Source: Amoebophrya sp. A120 (Eukaryota > Sar > Dinophyceae > Syndiniales > Amoebophryaceae). Taken from it: DNA of 64,000 nt. The notes under the pieces were generated by a model. The model saw only the letters and a list, made by a program, of their open reading frames with translations. It had not been told where the DNA came from and did no database searches. The stretch's first letter is position 1, and the number at the start of each line of letters is the position of its first letter. A program made the translations under genes and the position numbers. The stretch lies in NCBI GenBank assembly GCA_905178155.1, contig CAJINV010000014.1:2137570-2201569 (forward strand), read 5' to 3'. Positions 23,437 to 46,205 of this stretch are shown one piece after another.

Positions 23437-26400
23437 TCACCTGAACCCAGAGAAACTCGCGCCGCCATAGGTCGGTTGACTGAACGGTGAGGGTCCTCCT
23501 GCGGTGTTGTTACCTGCGGCTCCAGTTGGATTACTGCCCATGGCGAACGGACTGGTCGAGGCCGAGCCTGCCGTGTTGCCAAACAGGCCCCCACCACCTG
23601 CTCCTCCGGACTGATTGTTATTCTGTAGTTGCGTGGCAGGCGCCCCTCCACCGAAGAGCCCCCCACCTTGCGGCTGTTGCTGCTGGGTCGTACCATTCAT
23701 CATGCCGCCACCGAAAAGGCCGCCTTGTTGCTGCTGCTGGGGCTGTTGGCTGACCGTTGTACTGCCCACGGGGGCCCCAAACAAGCCATTCGTTGGTTGC
23801 TGCTGCTGTTGTGGCTGCGCGGCGCCGAAAAGACCGCCGGCTTGCTGGGTAGTTGTGTTCCCGCCTGGAGCAGTACTAGCTCCACCAAAGAGACCCCCGC
23901 CAGAAGTCGCTGTTTGTTGCAGCTGCTGTTGTGGTGCGCCGGAGACTGATGTAGCATTCGCACCGCCTCCGAACAGACCGCCTTGCTGCTGCTGTGCCGG
24001 TTGGCCACCTCCAAACAGGCCGCTTTGTTGCTGCGGCTGTTGCTGCTGCTGCTGACCGGCGTTTCCAAACAACCCCTGTTGCTGCTGCGGCTGATTGGCA
24101 GTATTGTTACCTCCTCCGAAAAGCCCGGTTTGCTGTGGCTGTTGCTGCTGAAGGCCTGCGTTCCCGAAGAGTCCCCCGCCTTGTTGCTGCTGCGGTTGCC
24201 CTCCTGGGTTATTTCCACCTCCAAAGAGGCCACCCGTCTGCTGCTGCGGTTGTTGGGCCGCGAGGCCTGGTGTTGCATTACCTCCACCCCCGAACAAACC
24301 GCCTTGCTGCGACTGCGCCGCCGGCTGCGAAGATGTTGACATAGTATTACCGAAAAGCCCACCTTGTTGCGGCTGCGGTTGCTGCGTCGCGCCGCCCACA
24401 CCATTATTATTGCCGAACAGACCCCCGGAACCCTGCTGCTGCTGCTGCTGCTGCCCAGATGCGACGCTGCCAAACAAGCCCCCGGTCTGCTGCTGCGGTT
24501 GAGCAGCGGTCGGCCCTGTTACGTTCCCGAACAACCCTCCTCCCTGCTGTTGCGCTGCGGGCTGCTGGCCGCCGAACAGACCCGTTTGGTTGTTTTGCGG
24601 AACCGCGGCAGTGTTATTGCCAAACAAACCACCTTGTTGCGCTTGCGGCGCACCACCCCCGCCACTCATCCCGCCTCCGCCCATGGCAAACGGACTCGCT
24701 CCGGCCCCTACCCCGGGCTGTACGGACCCAAACAGTCCAGCTCCTTGTTGCGCCGGTTGCTGTGCCGCCGCCGGTGCTGTCATCATGTTGCTGGCTCCTG
24801 CACCTCCTCCGAGGAGATTAGCGCCCGGTTGCATCAGATCCGCCGCTTGCACGTTGTACTTTTTCACTAGTTTTTGGATCAGCGTAGCCGTGTTTCCCGC
24901 GTATTTTTGCAAAATCCCGGGAATTTCCGCCATTTTCGAGGGATTGTACTTCTGGTAGATCAACTTCACTTGATCCTCATGCGACAGTGGCTGCTGCTGT
25001 GCTACTGGAGCCGCACCCGCAGTCGTTGTGGTCCCAAACAGTCCACCAGTGGGCTGCGTTTGCTGCTGTTGAGTAGAGCCTCCTCCGAACAACCCCCCTG
25101 CCGTTGCTGTCGTGCCGGTCGCTGCTTGCTGTGGCGGCTGCCCGAAAAGCCCCGTTCCCGCTCCTGCTCCGGTGGTTGCAGGTTGCGCTGATGTCGCTGC
25201 TGCGCCAAAGAGCCCACCGCCGGCAGGTGCTGTAGTCGCACTTCCCGCGCCGAACAAACCTCCAGCCTGTGGCGCGGTAGTCGTACTGGCGCCCGTAGCC
25301 GTAGTAGTCGTCGCTGCGCCTACTCCTGTGCCAAACAACCCACCACCGGAAGCTGTTGCAGTGGCCGGGGCACCGCCGGCAGCTGGCGCAGGTGTGCCGG
25401 GGGCCGGCGCTGCTCCGAACAAGCCACCTCCAGTGCTGGCGGGAGGAGTGGCAGATGATCCCGCTGCTGCACCCCCGCCTGCTCCCGCCTGCTGGTTATT
25501 GAACTGCGTCTGCAAGTCCTCCTTCGCGACTTTGTACGTATCGCACAGCTTGTTGTAAATCTGCATAGGATTGGCTTGGTACTTTTTCAGCAAGTCCGGA
25601 ATTTTCGCAATTTTCTCCGGGTTGTGCTGCTGGTAAATCGCCTCCATCTTGAACTTGACCATGTCAAGCAGGGTGGAAAAGGTTGGCTGTGCAGCAGTTG
25701 AGGTTGTGGCAGAAGTTGCAGTTGTCCCAGCAACTGTAGTACTGCTCACAGCGCCCGAAGGCGGAGGCGTGTTGAACACTGGGGAGGGTTTGGAAGCGTC
25801 CGCTGCATTTGTTCCTGTGGTCGCACCTCCACCGGGTTTGTTACTTTCTTCACCGCTTTTCGTGGTCGTATCTTTGTCTTTCTGCGGGGTGCTGGTTGTA
25901 GTACCACCAAACAATCCACCTGTGCTTGCGCCGGAGGACGTAGAAGAGGCACCAAAAAGACCGGTGGCAGTAGCAGTTGCGTCCTTCTTCTCACCAGATC
26001 CAGCTGGTGCGGAACCTCCACCTCCAAACAAGCCACCACTAGTAGTTGCCGGCTTGGAGGTCGTGCTACTTTCCGTTGTCGCAGTCGCGCTAGTTGTGGT
26101 GCCGCTTGTTTGCCCAAATAAACCACTTGCACCAGCACTAGCGGCTTTCTCGTTCTTGTTCCCTTCAGCAACAGAAGTCGTCTTCTTCAACGCGGCTGAC
26201 GGAGAGGAACTGCCGCCGAACGACGGCAATAAGGCTTGCTGCTGCGAACTGTCGGTTTTTGGCACGAGACCGCCAGTAGTTAGTGAAATTGCGCCCCCTA
26301 TTTGAAGATGTTCCTTTTGCTCATCTGCTTTCGTTAACTCCGAGATCTTCTGTTCCAAATTGGAGACTTTCCCCGTGGCGGCGAAACTGACAATCCCGGT

Positions 26401-29400
26401 TTGACTCGTCCTTATTTCGGACTTGCGCTCGTCCTCTGTTTTCTCCCCCGCGTTCAATTGCTGGCTCTTCCGCGAGGTTGCGTTAAACACAATTTGCTGC
26501 TTGTTCGCGTTCAATCCAGCACTCGTCGTGGCAGAAGGACCCCCGCCGCCGCCGAACAAACTGTCCGGGGAATTCGTGTTCTTGATTTGCTGGTGCTGCT
26601 GGTCTACTCCCCCTGCGGACCCCTTTTGCCCGGGCGTGGGCGAGTTCACATTGATGTTGCCGGCAAAGGGGACGTGGGTCGATTGAGATGCTGATCGTGA
26701 AGATCCCCCCGCAGGAGCTCCTGCTCCTGCTGAACCAGTACTAGAGCTGCTCGCCGCTCCTCCTGCACCAGAATTGTTGTTCGACGGAAACAGGGCCGGC
26801 GGCTGCATTTTCGTCTTCACACCACCGCCTCCGCCAGTGTTCATGTTCAGGACCGCCGTGCCGATAGAGTCCTGACTTCTCGCCCGCGCCATTTGGTCCA
26901 GAAGCTGCAGCTGCTCCGAGTCGTGCGAATGCCGCCGCGAGCCGAACGTCGGCGTGCCGACGCCCCCTGGGACAAGCTGCTTGAGCAATTCGCTGTTGGA
27001 AGTCGGATCCTGGGCGCCGGACGTCGTGGAGCTACTCCCGGGGGCAGCTGCTCCGCTGCCGAATTGGTGGTGGCCACCCGCGGTCGTTCCTGTGGCCGCG
27101 CCGCTAGTGAAGTTGTTGCTGAACTGCTGATCGCCGCGGGGATTCGGGCTCTGGCTCTCGTTGCGCTGGTTCCGCTGGATCATGGTGACGTGCGTGTTGT
27201 AGCTGGAGACCGAGTCGGTTTCTGAGTTGTTGCCCGTGTAATTGCTTTGGTCAGAGCCGTGCAATAGAGACGAGGAGCCGTGTAGTCTGTTGCTGGCGCC
27301 GAAGTTCATCTTGCCATTCGTGGAGGTGGAGGCCATCGAAGAAGTGAAGTTGTTTTGCATCAATCCACCCGGAGGAGGCATTCCTATGGCCACCATCTTG
27401 GAAGTGCTCACATGATCTGCGGAGGAGGTGGAAGAAGAAGAGGCCCCGCCAGCGACATTCTTTTTCATGCCTGCCCCTGCAGCAGAGGAATCTTCTTGCG
27501 CAGCCGCGCAGCCATCCGCGGTGATCTTTTTCGGCTTTACGCCACCACCGCCCGACGTGCCATTCATACAAACGGATGCAGCGCCGGAAGTCGATGATCC
27601 GCATTGCAAATAGGCCTGCAGTTGCTTGTGGATGCGCGTGGGCATGTCGTCAACCTCTCCAATGGCATCCACGACCGATTGAAGCTCCTTCTCCAGGGCA
27701 TGTAAGCTAGTGCTACTGCTTTCCTCCTGCTCCTCTTCGGCTCCACTTCCACTCATGCCCGTGTCTTTGTTACCGACCTTGTTTCTGCTAGAGGCTGCAA
27801 GTTTATTGTTTTTCCGTCTTGAAGTTTTTTCAGTCTCAGCGACCGCACGCAGGCTCCGCTGCAAGTGTTGCAAAACATCGTCTTCGGAGGTGATGTTATT
27901 GGTCACACCACCAGGAAGGCCGTCATGCTGGTAATTCATCGTCCCCGCCCCCCTTGCCTTACCACTTCCATTCATCAGCCCCGATGCGCCACGCGCGGAC
28001 AGTGGTCTTGGGGAACCGAAGCCGCGCGGTTGCTCCGCTGTGGTGCTGTTGTGGTGCGTGTTGCCCGGTGTTCCTTTGGACAGGATGCTCGTGATGGTTC
28101 GCGCACCATTCCGCGTGGCAGCTGAGGTTTTAGTCGTACTAATTCCAGGGTTGTTCTTCCGCGCCGCGTGCTGCCCAGCATTTCCTGCTCCGTTCAGCAG
28201 AACACTCGGCGCGGTCGCCTGTGCCGCGGCGCCGAGCAAGTCCCGGCCCTTCAGATTCTTGTTTCGTCGCCGCAACGGGTTTTTGTGAAGCTCCGGGTCG
28301 TCCTCCTGCGTCTCGACCATCTCCGTGAGCATTTCTTCCACCTGCAGCGAGAAGTCAATGAAGAAGGACCCCGTGTTAGCGGCGTTGGAAGTGGTGCCAC
28401 CTCCTCCCGGGGGGCCCGCCATCGCCGCGTTGCTGTATTTGTTGACACTGTTTCCCTGCGCTTTCGTCAGCAGTGGGTCGTGCAAAAACGGCATTCTGTT
28501 CCTCGTTGCAGAAGTTGTGTAATTGCCTCCACCATCGTTCTGATGCTGCGCAAAATCCTGTTCGCTTGGGGGCGTCCTTGTGCCCCGCGTGTCCTTCGAG
28601 CCCGCTGTGGTACCGTGCCCCGAAAGCACCAAGTCGTCCTCCGGAAGCAGGCGCCAGTGCGGCAACTCCTGATCCACGACCATGTCCGAGCCCTTGCTCT
28701 CCTGTTTCGAACTCTGATACAGTTGTGGGCGGCGCGCGGGCTTCTGGAAGTTGTCGAAGCCGCGAGGAGCAGCTCCATAAGTGGAGGATGCTCCTCCAGC
28801 AGTAGGACCACCACCACTAGCATTGTAACCATAGTTCCTCTCCTCGTCGAGTTTCCATTCCAAGCCCTGCACTGCGCTTTCCAGGGTCATCAACCGCTTA
28901 TAAAGAATCGCCATGTGCTCCGCTTCCCGCACCGTCGTCGCTTTGCTGGAGGGTTTGATGACGTTCCTTGTGTTCTTTGGATGCTGATGTCGTAAAAGAG
29001 AAGTACTAGTCGACTGTTGCTCAGATGAACCGGCGCGGCCAGCAGTGGACGCCGCTTCTTCACTTCCATCTTCCTCCTCGCCGAACAGGAAATCATAGCC
29101 GTTTTTGGATGAAGGACGAGTTGTAGCAGAACAATTATCGTCCACCTCCAGTATCTTCGACATGTTCTTTTGCAGCTGCAATTCCGTGAGCAATACCGTC
29201 CGATTCCGTACCATCTCCAATTCCTGCATGATCTTCGCCCGATTCAAATCATCCAACTCCGTCCCAATCACATCTAGGGATAGCAGCTTCATCTTGCTCG
29301 CAACCGTGTTGGTCAAGGCTTCGACCTCGGTTAGTTCTTCCTTCTGGTTCTCGATCAGTTTCCGGTTATTCATGGTCGAGCTGAGGTAATTGCAGTCCAC

Positions 29401-32400
29401 ATTATTCAACGTTTGCTCCAGTTCCTGCATCTTCGCTTCCATGGTCTGGAAAACCTTCTTCAGGATCGGATTTTCCAAATCCTCGATCAGGCTGTTGGCC
29501 GCGGCGTTTTTGGAAGTTGAACAAGCACTGGAGGTAGGAGCAGCAGAAGTTACAGCGTTCGTATTTTTGTTGGTGTTCTTCATTAATACCGGCGGCGGCA
29601 TCATCTTGCGTAAGTTGCTGCCTTCGGTGGAAGTCATTGCACTGGCGGGAACAGAAGATGCACCAGACGCTGTTCCTTGCGAAGAAGAAGGCTGCGAAGA
29701 AGTAGATGCTCCTCCTCCAAGCAGATTTCCAGCCAGGGCGTTGGCCAGATTTCTGTCCGATTGCTCCTCTTTTTCCTTTAATGCGGACCCGAACACCGGA
29801 GAATCAACTACCCCAGCAAAGGACGAAGATTTATTCTTCGCAGAGAGGTCTCCGCTTGCAGCTCCGTTGGTGAGCGCCAATGGGTTGCTACTGTTTGAGG
29901 ATGCACCTCCTCCACCGAAGACGCTGTCGCCGGAAAATTTCCGGTTCCCACCTCCGCCGAAGAGAGACGAGGACTTCGCTTCCGGGGTGTTTTGGTTGAG
30001 GTTGAAACTCAGTTTGGTCGGGACAAGGGAGTTTTTGTCGTCTTCGGGGTCTTTCTTGATTTCTGCATTGTTATTGAACACATCACCGCCGGTACTCGTG
30101 CTATCCGGCAGCGGGAGCAAACCGGAGGTGAGCTGGTTTTTGTTCCCGAGCTGAGGCGGTTGGTTGCTGTCGTTTGGCTCTACTTTCTTCGCCGGGGCGG
30201 ACAAAATTGGTGCTGCGCCGAACAAGCCGCCGGAGACTGCAGCCGGCGCAATAGTTCCAGCACCTCCTCCAAACAAACCGCCAGTCGCGGGTGCCGCGGT
30301 GGTGCCGCCAAAAAGACCTCCGCCGGATGAAGTAGAGGCTGTCCCAGATGCTGCAGAAGGAGCTCCACCGCCGAAAAGACCCCCGGCAGTCGTCGTGGAA
30401 GATGCAGCAGATCCTCCAAACAGCCCCCCTGTTGCGGGTGCGGCACCACCACCACCGCCGAAAAGACCCCCTGCACTAGTCGCTGCTGCCGGCTTGCCTG
30501 CTTCGTTATCCGTCTTGGGTGCGGCAGAAGTTGAGCCTCCAAAGAGCCCACCGGTAGTAGGTGCCGCAGGCTTGCTCGCGGTGTCTCCAAAGAGGCCACC
30601 GCCTGCTGCAGGCTTCGCATCTCCGAAAAGCCCATCACCACCTGCTGCAGGCTTAGAACCTCCGAAAAGCCCGCCACTCACCGGCTTCGTATCTGCAACT
30701 GCGCCCCCAAAAAGTGGTGTACCAGCGCCAGTTTCAGCAGGCTTGGACGTGGATGCACCTCCTGCTGGTGCTGTGCCGCCGAACAAACCACCGCCACTTG
30801 TGGTTGAGGGGGCCGTTGCTGCGCTATTATTTCCTGAGCTGGCGACGCTACCAAAAGACAACGGCGCAGCAGAAACATTGGCCGTTCCACTCGCCCCTCC
30901 TGCCAGCGTCAGCCCCGTTCCCCCGAAGAGCCCGCCCGTACTCGTTGTAGCTGCGGCGAAAGGCGAAGGATTTGCACCCTTTACGTCCGCTGCGCCCGGA
31001 GCGCCGCCGAACAGCGAACCAGTGGGCGCACTGCCAACTGCCGCTCCACCTCCAACGGCGAACGGCGAAACCCCGGAAGTCGTTTTATTCGATACGTCGC
31101 CAAACAAAGAGCCCCCGCCACTAGGAGCGGCGGTGCCACCAGTGGCTGCTACAGGACCACTTGCAACTCCTCCTCCCCCGGTAGTAGTTGTAGATGAAAC
31201 CAGTTGAAAGCCGCTGTTTAACTTCTGCCAGTCGTCCAATTCTCGCCTCAGGTCCTCCACCGGGACTTTGTACGTGTCGCACAGCTTGGCGTAGATTTTC
31301 ATCGGGTCCGCTTCGTACTTCTTCAGCAAGTCGGGAATCTTCGACAGCTTCTCCGGGTTGTGCTTCTCGTAGATCTCCGTCATTTTCCATTGCACCAGGT
31401 CTTTCAGGCTCGCATACGCCGCCTCGGGAATCTTCTTCGGCTCGGGCTTCGGGGTGTTGAAAATGGGGGAGGCGGGCGTTGCTGGCATTGAGGCCGGTGG
31501 TGCGGTCGTAGTTGCGGCAGGCGCAGCAGCTCCAGCTGCTGGGGCTGCACCAGTTCCTGCTGGTGCCACAAACTCCGCTGCCTGCTTCAAGTGGTCCAGG
31601 CTCTGGACGCTGGTGGCTCCGTGCGGGACTTGCTTGAAATGGTCGCCAAAGTGCAAGCTGAGATGCTCCGAGGAGTCTAACAGTAGAAACAGCGGCGGGT
31701 TCTCCATGGGTTCCTGGGCGGTGCCGCGGCTCTGGACGCTTTGGTACGAGGCAAGAACGGAGAATCCCTTGACGAAGGAGTCGGTGTCCGGGGAACCGAG
31801 GTTGCGGCCCTCGGGGGGACGAAGGCAAACCTGTGATAGTACTAAATGCGATTTGTGACATAACTACAGATGAGTACTGTTCGAAGTTGTGATCATCCTC
31901 CTGCTGGCCCAGCACACTTTGACCAGGGGGCGGGGCACGTGTGGAAGCTGCCAAAAACACAAGTTCAAGTTAGTTTCACTTGAAGCAATCAGAATCAGCA
32001 TCAACATCAACATATACGAAATCACAATTTATTTTTCCACATACCACTTGTCCCTTTCCTTCGTCGAACGTGAACAATTGCGTTTCGTTTGCCGCACTGT
32101 GCCCCACCAGCAACGCATCCCATCCTGCAATCCTTTCGAAGTAGCACGTGCTTGGTTTCGCCCCGTCTGGTTGTAGAAACTCACTTCCTTCCACGTAAAT
32201 TTCGTTGCATGTTCCACCCGAGAGCTTCAGCTTCGACTCATTTGCTAGCAACTGCCCCGCCATCTGCCAGCTCGTCTGGTCTGGCTCCGAGGGGTCTTGG
32301 TTGTCGGTAAGGAAGAAGCAGAAGAGGATCGGCGACAATGATCCACCAGCGGTGACGTTGGTACTACTGCTTGTCGGTAATTCCGCAACACCAACGAGGT

Positions 32401-33484
32401 TGACTGCCGCATCGAACTCTTCGCCAGACTCGTTCTCGACGGATAGGGGTTTCAGCTGCGAGGCCACAACGTCGTACAGGAAGAGATTGGTACCCTTCGC
32501 ACCTAGAACAATCGCGGAGACTTTCGGTCCGCCGCCTTGAGTTTCGTGTTCCACGTAGCAGCCGCACGTGATTTGCTTTTCCGCGGACGCAATCTCCATG
32601 GGCTGTTTTTGCGTTGAGCTGAGACTAAAAACAAACTATCTCCTTAGCTGGTACTAGAAGTTTCGATTTATTTCCTCTTTCTCTGCGAATCAATCTATCT
32701 GAGTCTATTTTTGCAATCCGAATATACAACTCCCAGTCACCAGTGCACAGTGGAACATGAAATCCAGTTGGATATTAAAACAGCACAACATAAGACCATA
32801 GCTACCGTTCCCCCGCCGTGCACCGAGAACGCAAACGCACTCCCGGCCGTGGTAATTGCGCAACACGTAAATCCGGCCGGGTTCACAAAGACGCTGACGA
32901 TTCCCCCGGCGGCAGAAAACATTTCTGTGCGAAAGGGCTTCGATAGCTGCAGCTCCTGATCGAAAATGTCCTCCTTCGTGCGGTAGATGGTCAACATCCC
33001 ATTCGCCGTCCCGACAAAGACAAAATGGCTCGTCGCGGAGAGGAACGAAATTGCGCCGTTGGTGCGAAAGGTGGACCGGGCCGCGACGCTGTCACCCTTC
33101 TGAAGCCCATCCGCAAAATCCTGGCCTTTGGCTAGACGCAAAGTCGAGGTGTCGCCTAAGAAGGGGGTGATCGGTATGAAATGTTCAGCAGGTTCACATG
33201 ATCGGATGCTTCTTCAACTAACGCAAGAATCCTAGAAACACAGACAAGAAATAGTTGTAGTCATCGAGGTCGATCTGGTACTAACTTTTTTTTTATCTTC
33301 TCATGCATGAAAAAGTCAAAGTCCTACCTGCCTGCACCCACAACACGAAGTCATACGCCGAGGAAGACTGGATTCCCGAAGAATACGGCAAGGATGCGAG
33401 CTTGAAGGTGTCGCCGGAGACCGCCCCGTGGAAAAACTGGGGCTGCTCCACATCCTCCTGTTCTATCGCGTGAGGTTGTAACAT
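23437..33484 (-). CDS. FG nucleoporin, Nup214/Nup159-like
   Basis: Cytoplasmic-face nucleoporin: an N-terminal beta-propeller (binds the mRNA export helicase in known homologues), coiled coil and FG repeats that carry transport receptors. Exons 33484-33328, 33155-32806, 32602-32045 and 31830-23437 join through three GT-AG introns to 3,152 aa. Propeller blades cover roughly residues 1-420; FVFVGTANGMLTIYRTKED resembles blade 1 of Nup214. Dozens of GLFG/GLFGG repeats fill two zones (about 29.9-31.1 kb and 23.5-26.1 kb), the last one Gln-rich. A coiled coil lies between, at about 29.1-29.5 kb. A motif of about 50 aa, HNPEKLxKIPDLLKKY, occurs three times (see findings). The last exon is 8.4 kb. 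No introners occur. The assignment to Nup214 rests on architecture; another FG-Nup with a propeller is the alternative. Confidence 0.82.
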
Positions 33485-33875
33485 TTTTGCTAGGTCGCTG
33501 GTATTAATGGTAGATGGGATGCCTAGTATCGGGAGAGCGAGAAATGTTAAAAACTGAAACACATAGAGGCGTAAGCTCAACAGATTTTTCTTGAATCAAC
33601 CAGGGGCATGAAGATGATCAAGAGCAGCTGCCGTGGCTCTCGAAGATGGTGATACAAAATAGGCAGAGCGTGAGCGAAATACTTCTAGTAGTGGTCATTA
33701 TATTTCTGTCGCAAAGTCGCGTGGTCGCTGCTATTGCAAATAGAGAAAACCAGAAGTCGGGCGCAAAATCAGCAGCCTCGTTTGTGTACAAACCTCTATC
33801 ATTCCGAGCAACATGTGGCTGATCCTTGTCTACTAGGAAGCTTTTCTTATTTTTGGACAGATCAAATCAAAATGT

Positions 33876-33946
33876 GGTCTGGAAGTCCAAGTTATTGGAA
33901 TGAGATCAGATCTCATTGCAATATATAACTTGGACTTCCAGACCAT
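33876..33946. repeat. Inverted repeat (first of two linked palindromes)
   Basis: Arms TGGTCTGGAAGTCCAAGTTA and its complement are separated by a segment containing GAGATCAGATCTC. Part of this unit is repeated directly at about 33951-33986. Confidence 0.8.
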
Positions 33947-33985
33947 CATTCTTGGACTTCCAGATCAGATCTCATTGCAATAACT

Positions 33986-34058
33986 TGGTGGTCATCTTTG
34001 ACTTTGCCGACGTATAGATCTCAGACCTATACGTCGGCAAAGTCAAAGATGACCACCA
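33986..34058. repeat. Perfect 32-bp inverted repeat with 9-bp loop
   Basis: The left arm 33986-34017 is exactly complementary to the right arm 34027-34058 (starts TGGTGGTCATC), around the loop ATCTCAGAC. It would form a strong hairpin. It lies in the intergenic space between the HbpS-like gene and the nucleoporin. Confidence 0.9.
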
Positions 34059-34657
34059 CATCGTCAGGACAAAGTGGCTTCCTCAGGCTCGCGAGTAGAC
34101 GAGTAGACCCCGATAAATTTTATTTCGTAAACTTATTTCGTAAACTTGTTGTAGTGGTCGGTGCTACTGCTATCTATGTATACTTCCATGATCTTCAACA
34201 CCGTCTTCATGGACCTCCTAGCTTCAAGAAGATGAGGATCAGGTCTACGTTCACAGCGGATCAATAATTTGACAACTACCTAGGGAAATGGATTCAAGTA
34301 AGTTCGTAGAACAGCTTCCACTTTTCGTCGTTCTTGTGATCATTACCTGCAACTTCTACTTTCTCCAGAAAACATTTTTCGTTGCGTACGCGCCGTAGCT
34401 GCTCGCCGCGAAACCACAAAGAACTCGAGAGTTCAAGCTCCCAGCCAAGCCAACTACGCAACGTGCGTTTTTTCATCGACATGATGTGGTTTGTAGCGAA
34501 TGAAACCGTGTTTGCCTACTTACGCCTGACACGAGGACCTGGCCACGTAAAAGTTTCGACGTGGTGGTTACATTTTGTAGAATTTGGATTTTCACACGTT
34601 GGAGGGTTTGAAAAATTTTAGCACATATTACAAGGAATAGGACACTTGCCGAGCGTT

Positions 34658-35137
34658 TCACAATTTTGAGGCTCCAGCAGCAGTCAAGATTTTCCCTCCC
34701 GCCTCCGCGACCGCGTGATCCTCTTCCGGCTTCGCACCGGAAACCCCGATGCCTCCGATTCCCAGCCCGCTTTTCACAAACACACCGCCGCCCATCAACA
34801 CAAATCCGGACGACAGCAGCGCCGTCCGCGCGGTGCCGTCACTGCAGTTACTCGCCTTCTCAAGTAACATGGTGTCGCGCTGGAATGCCACCGCGGTTTT
34901 GGCCTTTTCGATCGCGATGGCACTGGCCGCCGGCATCGCGGTCGGGAGGCGGGAGAAGGAGAGAAGACTGCCGGATTGGTCTACCACCGCAACGGCGACC
35001 TTCAGTTTTTTGCTCTTTGCGTGATCCAACGCTTTCGCGACCACTTGCTGCGCTAAGTGGAGCACGGCGTCGGGCTTCTGGTGTTCATCGGCGGCACTGG
35101 TGCTGCCCGATTGGACCACTGCTGCCGAGGTGGACAT
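34658..35137 (-). CDS. HbpS/GlcG family protein (DUF336, haem-degrading/haem-binding type)
   Basis: A single-exon 159-aa protein of the GlcG/HbpS family, common in bacteria, where members bind haem or cobalamin or sit in glycolate and diol operons; the function here is unknown. The family core is clear: AVAVVDQSGSLLSFSRL, then AIAIEKAKTAVAF and the C-terminal GIGGIGVSGAKPEEDHAVAEAG. The length is normal. The start is the first in-frame ATG, MSTSAAVVQ; the frame is open upstream to about 35200 without an ATG. About 35 Ser/Ala-rich residues precede the domain and might be a short leader. The gene has no intron and no low-complexity insert, unlike its neighbours, and is GC-rich, so old transfer from bacteria is plausible. 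Confidence 0.85.
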   Translation of the reverse strand: MSTSAAVVQSGSTSAADEHQKPDAVLHLAQQVVAKALDHAKSKKLKVAVAVVDQSGSLLSFSRLPTAMPAASAIAIEKAKTAVAFQRDTMLLEKASNCSDGTARTALLSSGFVLMGGGVFVKSGLGIGGIGVSGAKPEEDHAVAEAGGKILTAAGASKL

Positions 35138-35988
35138 TATCGATGTATTGTCCCTGCTTCCGGCGCCTGTGCTGCTTTGGTCCGGACGAAGACGATACAA
35201 AATTCAAATACGAAGGTGGTGCACGAGGTATTGCTATTGGTATTGATGAAGTGGAAGCCGGCCACCGAATCTGTCGAGACATCCAGGTAGCCGCTATAGT
35301 GCAAGCAGGTGCGGCTGAGATGATCGACAGAAACAAAAGAGTCGATGCGACGGGTGATTGTACACAAACTAAACTACGTAGTACGACTACTAGTACACTG
35401 CTCTCAGCATCGACAGCATACTCACTTTCCGTATCACTGCCAAGCCCAAACCTGGAGTACTTCTTAGCCTTGCTCCTGCGGCGAACCACGTGCAACAAGG
35501 ATGAAAGCAGTAGAAACACGATGAAACGCAGACGCCGGCCCGCAGAAAATAGAACAGGTCGTGTACTATCCACTCAGCTTTGAAGCACGACCAGCAGCTG
35601 CTGGTCGTCGTACTTGTACCAGGGAAGATGCTTCGTATTGTTCTCGTTTACTTCTATGCTGATGCTTATGCGTCGGGTTCTTGCGCTGGTGTCGAGGTCG
35701 ACATAGCGGATAACTCCACTTCTACTTCGCGTAATCCTGCTGCTGCAGAGGAACAACCTGTGGATTCGTCTGGTTGCTCAAAGGTGTGATACAAATGATC
35801 TAGAAGACATGTACAATTCTAAACCTGAACTCATTGAGCCACTACTCATGGTCAACGTCGATACTGCTGCAGCTACTGCTGTGCGACGGCCTCCACAAGA
35901 ACGGTCGAACTTTTGCAAATACACTTTGGTGATGTCGCTGCATTATTATTTCGTATTTCGCCTACTTCGCGGCAACTCCAGGTCGTTG
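35138..35988. other. Intergenic region between HbpS-like gene and RPC1
   Basis: About 850 bp. A minus-strand open frame (35085-35573) contains a hydrophobic stretch but has no ATG start and overlaps the HbpS frame. No gene is called. Confidence 0.45.

Positions 35989-46205
<10,217 letters not shown>

Larger units (their letters stand above)
33485..34657. other. Intergenic region with palindrome cluster
   Basis: Holds the nucleoporin 5' leader and the 3' side of the HbpS-like gene. Apart from the palindromes at 33876-34058, I see no gene. Confidence 0.5.

Noticed and set aside
23700-24600. Trinucleotide repeat array (CTG/TTG)
   Set aside because: It is the coding sequence of poly-Gln between GLFG repeats, not a free microsatellite.
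23487-31207. Long plus-strand open frames rich in Pro, Cys and Leu
   Set aside because: They are mirror images of the GC-biased FG-repeat coding sequence on the minus strand.
35085-35573. Hydrophobic minus-strand frame as a possible signal-peptide exon for the HbpS-like gene
   Set aside because: No ATG start and no convincing splice pair linking it to the HbpS frame.
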